10,942 nucleotides of DNA, from the NCBI GenBank assembly GCA_050741255.1, contig JBOIEQ010000142.1, positions 1-10,942 of the forward strand. The letters are read 5' to 3'. Source of the DNA: CAZXNF01 sp050741255 (GTDB lineage Bacteria > Pseudomonadota > Gammaproteobacteria > Burkholderiales > SG8-41). The notes under the pieces are model-generated. The model did not search any database. It had not been told where the DNA came from and saw only the letters and a program-made list of their open reading frames with translations. This document shows, one piece after another, positions 6,218 through 10,942 of this stretch. The translations under genes and the position numbers were made by a program. Numbering within the stretch: the first letter of the stretch is position 1; each line of letters opens with the position of its first letter.

Positions 6218-7105
6218 TCAGCGCACGGACGGCACGCCGTCGGCGACCGTCGGATAGCGCAGGCGGAAACCCAGCTCGCGCTTCACCCGCGCGTTGGCGA
6301 TGCACCGCGACTCGGCCATGAACGACCACAGCGCGGGCGAGACCAGGCCGCGCGCCGCTTCGCGCGATACGCGCGGCGGGCGCGGCAGGCCATGGCGGTC
6401 GGCCACGAGGTCGAACCAGTCGCCCATCTTGAGCGCGCTGTCGTCCACCGCGTTGTAGGCGCGCAAGGGTGCGGCACGCGACAGCGCCGTCACCGCCAGC
6501 CGCGCCAGATCGTCGGCGTGAATGTGATTCGAATACGAGTCCTCGTCAGCGTGGATCGCCGGCGTGCCGGACTGCAGGCGGTCGAGCGGCAGGCGTTCCG
6601 CGGCGTAGATGCCTGGCGCGCGCAGCAGCGTCACGCGCACGCGGTTGCGGCGGCCCCATGCGCGCAACTGCGTTTCCGCATGCACACGGCGGCGCGCGCG
6701 GTCGGTCGCGGGCTGCACGCGCGAGGTCTCGGTCACGACACCGCCGCCGTGGTCGCCGTAGACGCCCGTCGTGCTGATATAGACGAGGTGCTGTGGTAAG
6801 CTCGGCGCGCCACCGTGACGTACACGCGCAAGCGCCGCGATGAGATGCGCGGTGCGCGTATCGCGCGAACCCTGCGCGGGGGGCGGCGCAAAGTGCAGGA
6901 TGTCGTGCGCAAGCCCGGCCAGCGATTGCAGCGACTGCGGGCGATCGAGGTCGCCGACCACCGGCACGATGCCCAGGCCCAGCGCGCGCAGCTCGGTGGC
7001 GCGCGCGGCGGCACGCACCAGCGCGAAGATGCGGTAACGCCCGACCAGCAGCGACAGCGCGCGTTGCGCGACGTCGCCGCAACCGACGATCAACAAGCGT
7101 TTCAT
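6218..7105 (-). CDS. NAD(P)-binding epimerase/dehydratase-like protein (atypical SDR, YeeZ-like)
   Basis: 295 residues with an extended short-chain dehydrogenase fold. The nucleotide-binding motif is VGCGDVAQ (7-14, GxGxxA type). Further blocks are YISTTGVYGDHGG (109-121), LLRAPGIYAAERLPLDRL (160-177) and SNHIHADDLA (192-201). This combination resembles the YeeZ-like branch of NAD-dependent epimerase/dehydratase proteins. Tyr116 is in the usual Tyr position, but the Lys of the YxxxK catalytic motif is absent (Y-G-D-H-G), as expected of atypical SDRs; enzymatic activity and substrate are therefore unknown. It heads a minus-strand run with cutA, the DsbD N-domain and the TlpA-like gene, 14 bp from cutA. 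It is divergent from the flavoprotein reductase gene with 37 bp between starts, so both promoters must lie in that gap or overlap coding sequence. Confidence 0.85.
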   Translation of the reverse strand: MKRLLIVGCGDVAQRALSLLVGRYRIFALVRAAARATELRALGLGIVPVVGDLDRPQSLQSLAGLAHDILHFAPPPAQGSRDTRTAHLIAALARVRHGGAPSLPQHLVYISTTGVYGDHGGGVVTETSRVQPATDRARRRVHAETQLRAWGRRNRVRVTLLRAPGIYAAERLPLDRLQSGTPAIHADEDSYSNHIHADDLARLAVTALSRAAPLRAYNAVDDSALKMGDWFDLVADRHGLPRPPRVSREAARGLVSPALWSFMAESRCIANARVKRELGFRLRYPTVADGVPSVR

Positions 7106-7142
7106 GCAAACAGTTTAACGCACAGCCCGCCCGCTCAAACCC

Positions 7143-8162
7143 ATGCCGCACCAGGTCACACTCAAGCCCAGCGATCACGTCTTCACCGTCGAGGACGACG
7201 AGTCGGTACTCACCGCCGCCCTGCGTGCGGGTTACACGCTGTCGTACGGCTGCCGCAACGGCGCCTGCGGCACCTGCCGCGGCAAGATCCTGGAAGGCCG
7301 CGTCGATTGCGGCACGCACCAGGAATCCGCGCTGCCGCCGTCCGAGAAAGCCAAGGGCTACGCGCTGTTCTGCCAGGCGAAGCCGCTCACCGATCTCGTG
7401 CTCGAAGCGCGCGAGGTCGGCGGCGTGGGCGACATCCAGGTGCGCACCCTGCCCTGCCGGGTGCAGAAGCTGGAACTGATCGCGCCCGACGTCATGCGCC
7501 TCGAACTCAAGCTGCCCGCCAACGAGCGGCTGCAGTTTCTCGCCGGACAGTACCTCGAATTCCTGCTGCGCGACGGCAGCCGCCGCAGCTTCTCGATGGC
7601 GAACGCGCCGCACAACGACGCCTTCCTGGAACTGCACCTGCGCAATTACGGCGGCACCTTCTCGCAGCATGTGTTCGGCAAGCTGAAGGAGCGCGACATT
7701 CTGCGCTTCGAGGCGCCGCTCGGCACCTTCTTCCTGCGCGAGGACAGCGCCAAGCCGATGGTGCTGCTGGCGAGCGGCACGGGTTTCGCGCCGATCAAGG
7801 CCCTCCTCGAGCACGCGTTCCATGCAGGCATCACCCGTCCGATGACGCTGTACTGGGGCGGCCGGCGCCGCGCCGACCTGTACCTCAACGATCTGGTTGA
7901 GGGCTGGGCCCGCGAGCATCCGGGCTTCCGTTATGTCCCGGTTTTGTCCGAGCCGACCGCCGAGGATGCCTGGACCGGACGCACCGGTTTCGTGCATCGC
8001 GCCGTCATGGAAGACCTGCCGGACCTGTCCGGGTATCAGGTTTACGCCTGCGGTGCGCCGATCGTTGTCGATTCCGCGCGGCAGGACTACACCACCCGCT
8101 GCGGCCTGCCCGCCGACGAGTTCTACGCCGACTCTTTCACCCCGGCCGTCGCCGCAGCCTGA
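7143..8162 (+). CDS. Ferredoxin-type 2Fe-2S / FAD / NAD(P)H oxidoreductase (CDP-6-deoxy-3,4-glucoseen reductase-like)
   Basis: 339 residues. The N-terminal plant-type 2Fe-2S ferredoxin domain (1-90) has ligands Cys37, Cys42, Cys45 (YGCRNGACGTC) and Cys77. An FAD-binding beta-barrel follows, with RSFSMAN (148-154). The NAD(P)-binding domain has LASGTGFAPIKALLE (209-223) and VYACGAPIVVDSA (300-312), and ends at DEFYADSF (325-332). It is a soluble electron-transfer protein moving electrons from NAD(P)H through FAD to the iron-sulfur cluster. The best-known relatives are CDP-6-deoxy-L-threo-D-glycero-4-hexulose-3-dehydrase reductases (AscD/E3) and the reductase components of aromatic oxygenases. 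No deoxysugar or oxygenase gene is nearby, so the common database name should not be read as its function. No strong RBS is visible before the ATG. All cofactor motifs look intact. Confidence 0.93.
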   Translation: MPHQVTLKPSDHVFTVEDDESVLTAALRAGYTLSYGCRNGACGTCRGKILEGRVDCGTHQESALPPSEKAKGYALFCQAKPLTDLVLEAREVGGVGDIQVRTLPCRVQKLELIAPDVMRLELKLPANERLQFLAGQYLEFLLRDGSRRSFSMANAPHNDAFLELHLRNYGGTFSQHVFGKLKERDILRFEAPLGTFFLREDSAKPMVLLASGTGFAPIKALLEHAFHAGITRPMTLYWGGRRRADLYLNDLVEGWAREHPGFRYVPVLSEPTAEDAWTGRTGFVHRAVMEDLPDLSGYQVYACGAPIVVDSARQDYTTRCGLPADEFYADSFTPAVAAA

Positions 8163-8338
8163 CCCGCGTTTCTGCCGCAGCGCAGCAGCGCCGGCGCGGC
8201 AATATTCCGCTAGAATCCGCGCCCGCCCGTGGTTGCAGAGAACTCGCGTTCTCCAGGCCCCTCGAAGACTGACCAAGAGGGTCCGCATCCGCGGCATACG
8301 ACGGCTTCGCGTTCGACTTGCCACCTTAGGAGGTTGTG
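8163..8338 (+). promoter_or_regulatory. Upstream region of the Bug-protein gene
   Basis: 176 bp after the reductase stop. TAGAAT at 8211-8216 is a good -10 box, though no convincing -35 lies 16-18 bp upstream. A perfect hairpin GAGAAC-TCGC-GTTCTC at 8238-8253 would sit in the 5' leader if transcription starts near 8223. There is no T-run after it, so it is not a terminator. The region ends in a consensus Shine-Dalgarno. The long spacing and -10 suggest that the binding-protein gene has its own promoter. No small ORF or known RNA is recognised. Confidence 0.45.
8328..8333 (+). promoter_or_regulatory. Ribosome binding site of the Bug-protein gene
   Basis: A perfect AGGAGG followed by TTGTG and then ATG at 8339, a 5-nt spacing. 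An in-frame GTG at 8336 is only 2 nt from the motif, so the ATG is the better start. The strength of this site suggests high expression, common for periplasmic binding proteins. ACCT at 8323-8326 could pair weakly with AGGT at 8331-8334, but four base pairs is not enough to argue for regulation. Confidence 0.85.
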
Positions 8339-9316
8339 ATGTTGCACAGATTCACTCAAATGCTGGTGGGCTCCGCGCTCGCGTTCGCCGCTACCCTTGG
8401 CGCAGCCCAGGATTTTCCGACCCGACCGATCACCGTCGTCGTGCCGTTCGCGGCCGGCGGCCCGACCGACACGCTCGCCCGCAACCTCGGCGTCGCGCTG
8501 ACCAATGTCCTCAAGCAGCAGATCATCATCGACAACTCCGGCGGCGCCGGCGGCACCATCGGCATCAACAAGGTGGCCAAGGCCAAACCCGACGGTTACA
8601 CGCTGTTGCTGATGCATATCGGCATGTCCACTTCGCCGGCGCTCTACCGCAAGCTGCCCTACGACACGCTGAACGACTTCGAGCCCATCGGCCAGGTGGC
8701 CGACGTGCCGATGACGCTGATCGGCAAGAAGGGCTTGGAGGCGAACAACCTCAAGGAACTGATCGTCTACATCAAGGCCAACAAGGGCAAGCTCACCTAT
8801 GCGAATGCCGGCCTCGGCGCCGCCTCGCACCTGTGCGGGCTGCTGTTCATGAGCGCAATCGAAGCCGACATGACGACGGTGCCGTACAAGGGCACCGCGC
8901 CGGCCATGACCGACCTGATGGGCGGCCAGGTCGACCTCCTGTGCGACCAAACCACCAACACCACGCAGCAGATCAAGGCCGGCACCGTGAAAGTCTACGG
9001 CGTGACGACGAAGCAACGCCTCGCCGCCATGAAAGACGTGCCCACGATCGCCGAGCAAGGCATCAAGGACTTCGAAGTCGCGGTGTGGCACGGCCTCTAC
9101 GCGCCGAAGGGCACGCCGAAGCCGGTGCTCGACAGGCTGGTGGCCGCGCTGCAGACGGCGGTGCAGGACCCGGGCCTCAAGTCGCGGCTCGCCGAACTGG
9201 GCGCCGAACCGGTGCCGGTCTCGAAAGCCAATCCGGAGTCGCTGCGCGCGCAGCTGACGTCCGAGATCAAGAAGTGGGACCCGATCATCAAGAAGGCCGG
9301 GCAGTACGCCGACTGA
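8339..9316 (+). CDS. Bug/TctC-family periplasmic solute-binding protein
   Basis: 325 residues, the usual size of Bug (TctC-type) receptors, which are greatly expanded in Burkholderiales and bind carboxylates or similar small acids. Residues 1-23 form a signal peptide (LVGSALAFAATLGAA, cleavage before QDFP). Mature-protein signatures are FPTRPITVVVPFAAGGPTDT (26-45), the NSGGAGGTIG loop (66-75), DGYTLLL (85-91), ALYRKLPYDTLNDF (101-114), VPYKGTAPAMTDLMGG (181-196) and the WHGLYAPKGTP segment near 246-256. No tctA/tctB membrane genes lie beside it, so it is an orphan receptor, as most Bug proteins are. It has its own leader upstream and a strong terminator downstream, so it is probably monocistronic. 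The ligand cannot be predicted from sequence alone. The start is set by AGGAGG five bases before the ATG. Confidence 0.95.
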   Translation: MLHRFTQMLVGSALAFAATLGAAQDFPTRPITVVVPFAAGGPTDTLARNLGVALTNVLKQQIIIDNSGGAGGTIGINKVAKAKPDGYTLLLMHIGMSTSPALYRKLPYDTLNDFEPIGQVADVPMTLIGKKGLEANNLKELIVYIKANKGKLTYANAGLGAASHLCGLLFMSAIEADMTTVPYKGTAPAMTDLMGGQVDLLCDQTTNTTQQIKAGTVKVYGVTTKQRLAAMKDVPTIAEQGIKDFEVAVWHGLYAPKGTPKPVLDRLVAALQTAVQDPGLKSRLAELGAEPVPVSKANPESLRAQLTSEIKKWDPIIKKAGQYAD

Positions 9317-9343
9317 ACGCCAGCCAACAGTCGTTTCCCGCAG

Positions 9344-9374
9344 CCCCCTTCACGGCAACGTGAAGGGGGTTTTT
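9344..9374 (+). terminator. Intrinsic terminator after the Bug-protein gene
   Basis: A perfect 11-bp stem CCCCCTTCACG (9344-9354) and CGTGAAGGGGG (9359-9369) closed by a GCAA tetraloop of the stable GNRA type. It is followed directly by TTTTT (9370-9374) and GTT. It lies 27 bp after the stop codon. On the minus strand the stem is followed by CTGCGGG rather than a T-run, so it mainly serves the plus strand and would be weak for the convergent hemY transcript. Confidence 0.96.
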
Positions 9375-9389
9375 GTTGCGGCGGCCGGT

Positions 9390-10598
9390 TTATAGAGAAA
9401 CCTGCCGCCTTCCCCCGCTCGATTCCTGCAGCGCCGCCAGCGCAAGCTCCAGGCTTTGCTTCGTGTGCCGCGCCGCCGCATCCGCGTTGCCGAGCTGCTC
9501 GTGCAGGCGCGCGAGCTCCCGGTGCGCCGACCACGTGGCCTCCACCGAGAGGCTCGCTTCCAGGTAGCTCTGCGCCTTGCCCCACAATTGCTCGCGCGCG
9601 CACAGGCGGCCGAGCGTCAGCAGCAGCGCCGCCTCGTGCGGTTCGCGCGCGAGCCATTTCTCCGCGCGCTCGATCTGCGCGAGCGTGTTGGGCCCCGGGC
9701 CTTCGGCGTAGGCCGCAGCCAGCGCCGAGTCCCACTCGGCGTCCAGCGCCTGCTCGATCGCCGCCTGCGCCTGCGCGGCGCCGCCAAGCGCGGCGAAGCA
9801 CTGCGCGGCCGTCAACGCGACCTTGGCGTCGCGCCGGTCCTCCGCCGGCAGTTTCGTCCAGTACTGCTCGAGCGCGTGGCGGTCGAGCGCCTTGCGCTTC
9901 AGGTTCTCCACATGCGCGGCGCGCTTGAGCTCCCGCGCCTGCGCCGCTTCGAACACGCCGCGCCGTGCAAGCTGGTCGATCAGCGACAGCACCGCGTCCC
10001 ACTGTTTCAATTGCTGCTGCGCGCGCAGCTCGAGCCGCAGCGCGGCCGTGTGCTTCTCGGGCAATTCGGCGAGCGCGGCGAGCGCGTCCTGCGCACGGCG
10101 TTCCTCCAGCGCCATTTCGGCGGTGGCGATCGCGCGGGCGGTGGCCGTCGCGGCGCTGGCCCCGGCGGCGCGTGCGAGCCAGGCATCGCGCCCGGCGGTA
10201 TCGCGCAACCCATGCGCGGCCCGCGCGGCGACCACGGCGGCGAGCGCGTCGCCCTCCTCCAGCGCGGCCGCGGACTCGGCGGCACGACGCGCGCGTGCAA
10301 GCCGGCCCTCGAACAGCGCCTGCAGCGCCTCGCCGAAAGTCGTGCGCGCGTATTCCGCGCGACGGCGGGCACGATACGCCTTCACTTCCGCCGGCAGCGC
10401 CAGCACCTGCGACAGGAAGCGCAGCGCCAGATAGAACAGGGCGAAGCCGGCGAGCAGTCCGATGACCGTCAGGGCGAGCGACAGCTCCATGCGGTGCGGC
10501 GGCCATACCACCAGTACGTAACCTGTCGCACCGGCGAGCGCCAGCGCCACCGCGACGGCGGCGGCGAACAACAGCAGGATCCAGATCAGCGGGCGCAT
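9390..10598 (-). CDS. hemY: HemY protein (inner-membrane TPR protein)
   Basis: 402 residues, near the 398 of E. coli HemY. Two N-terminal membrane segments are visible, at about 3-27 (LIWILLLFAAAVAVALALAG) and 38-60 (ELSLALTVIGLLAGFALFYLAL). The conserved HemY_N region contains GYVLVVWPPHRMELSL, and a long Ala-rich helical region of TPR-like repeats extends to the C-terminus. Proteobacterial HemY is unrelated to the Bacillus protoporphyrinogen oxidase of the same name; it is encoded with hemX behind hemC/hemD and its role in tetrapyrrole synthesis is not well defined. The ATG at 10598 is 8 bp after the hemX stop; I chose it because longer in-frame starts run through hemX. Its 3' end converges on the terminator of the Bug-protein gene. 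Confidence 0.93.
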   Translation of the reverse strand: MRPLIWILLLFAAAVAVALALAGATGYVLVVWPPHRMELSLALTVIGLLAGFALFYLALRFLSQVLALPAEVKAYRARRRAEYARTTFGEALQALFEGRLARARRAAESAAALEEGDALAAVVAARAAHGLRDTAGRDAWLARAAGASAATATARAIATAEMALEERRAQDALAALAELPEKHTAALRLELRAQQQLKQWDAVLSLIDQLARRGVFEAAQARELKRAAHVENLKRKALDRHALEQYWTKLPAEDRRDAKVALTAAQCFAALGGAAQAQAAIEQALDAEWDSALAAAYAEGPGPNTLAQIERAEKWLAREPHEAALLLTLGRLCAREQLWGKAQSYLEASLSVEATWSAHRELARLHEQLGNADAAARHTKQSLELALAALQESSGGRRQVSL

Positions 10599-10606
10599 GG
10601 CCGCGA

Positions 10607-10942
10607 TCAGCGCTTCTCGCGTGTCACGCGGTAGTTGCGCACCGCCTCGAGGCTCGCGTCGATGCCCGGCAGCTCGATCGCCACGCTGGCGTCCTGCAAC
10701 TGCTTCAGTTGCGCGGCCGCGGCCGCCACCTGCGGGTTGCGCGCGTCGTAATAACGGGCGAGCCATTCGCGCGCGGCGCGCAGGTCGGCCCTGAAGCTTT
10801 TTTCGTCGCGGGCCAGCAGCGCGATGCGCGCTGCCATCAGGCGCAGCCGCAGGTTCTCGCGCAGGAAGTACGCCTGCGGAGGCGCGAGCAGCGGCGCCTC
10901 GTTGGTGTCGATGCGCTCGATGCGGACGAGGCTCTTCAGCTC
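10607..10942 (-). CDS. hemX: HemX (uroporphyrinogen-III C-methyltransferase-like), C-terminal part (partial)
   Basis: The last 111 codons and the stop of a gene that enters from the right edge. The visible part begins ELKSLVRIERIDTNEAPLL and continues APPQAYFLRENLRLRLMAAR, then FRADLRAAREWLARYYD. This pattern matches the C-terminal region of proteobacterial HemX. HemX is an inner-membrane protein with a single N-terminal membrane segment (outside the window) and a periplasmic domain. It was named as a uroporphyrinogen-III methyltransferase, but that activity is doubtful. Its position 8 bp ahead of hemY supports the call; hemC and hemD would be expected to the right of this window. An ATG inside the fragment at 10837 is internal, since the conserved sequence continues upstream of it. 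Confidence 0.88.
   Translation of the reverse strand, partial: ELKSLVRIERIDTNEAPLLAPPQAYFLRENLRLRLMAARIALLARDEKSFRADLRAAREWLARYYDARNPQVAAAAAQLKQLQDASVAIELPGIDASLEAVRNYRVTREKR

Noticed and set aside
8238..8253. The hairpin upstream of the Bug gene as a terminator of the reductase gene.
   Set aside because: The stem is 6 bp with a 4-nt loop and is followed by CAGGCCCC rather than a T-run.
6546..8324. A 592-codon open frame on the minus strand crossing the reductase gene and the epimerase start.
   Set aside because: It is antisense to the reductase with its intact cofactor motifs and out of frame with the epimerase gene; no domain is recognisable.
9456..10634. A 392-codon plus-strand open frame.
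   Set aside because: It is antisense to hemY and the end of hemX; the Arg-rich translation has no family resemblance.

Overview
The window is high-GC, densely coded bacterial DNA. It carries eleven complete protein genes, plus one partial gene at each edge. Gene content and order point to a betaproteobacterium, probably Burkholderiales or a relative. The markers are an aroQ-accB-accC set with prmA and an MJ0042/DUF3426-type zinc-ribbon gene nearby, the hemX-hemY pair, and a Bug/TctC-type periplasmic binding protein. No rRNA, tRNA, CRISPR array, insertion sequence or phage gene is visible.

Layout, left to right. (1) Minus strand, 1-1142: the start of a zinc-ribbon protein, overlapped by the end of prmA (ribosomal protein L11 methyltransferase). 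(2) Plus strand, 1176-2282: a secreted polyhydroxyalkanoate-depolymerase-type esterase lying antiparallel between prmA and accC. (3) Minus strand, 2289-4600: aroQ, accB and accC in transcription order. They encode a dehydroquinase of the shikimate pathway and the biotin carrier and biotin carboxylase of acetyl-CoA carboxylase. (4) A 288-bp non-coding stretch, 4601-4888, with inverted repeats. (5) Minus strand, 4889-7105: an NAD-dependent epimerase/dehydratase-like gene, cutA, a stand-alone DsbD N-terminal domain and a membrane-anchored TlpA-like thioredoxin. The last three are chained by ATGA start/stop overlaps. (6) Plus strand, 7143-9316: a ferredoxin-reductase-type flavoprotein, then a Bug solute-binding protein with its own leader, a strong ribosome binding site and a strong intrinsic terminator. 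(7) Minus strand, 9390-10942: hemY and the 3' end of hemX.

Most of this is conserved housekeeping DNA, and I see no convincing undescribed defence or mobile system. Two points deserve a second look. First, the gene next to cutA encodes only the periplasmic N-terminal domain of DsbD. The membrane electron-transfer domain and C-terminal thioredoxin domain are absent, and translation appears coupled straight into a TlpA-like thioredoxin, which suggests a compact periplasmic thiol-redox module. Second, a secreted depolymerase gene sits antiparallel between accC and prmA, which are often neighbours in this group. The reductase and the epimerase-like protein have recognisable folds but no known substrates.
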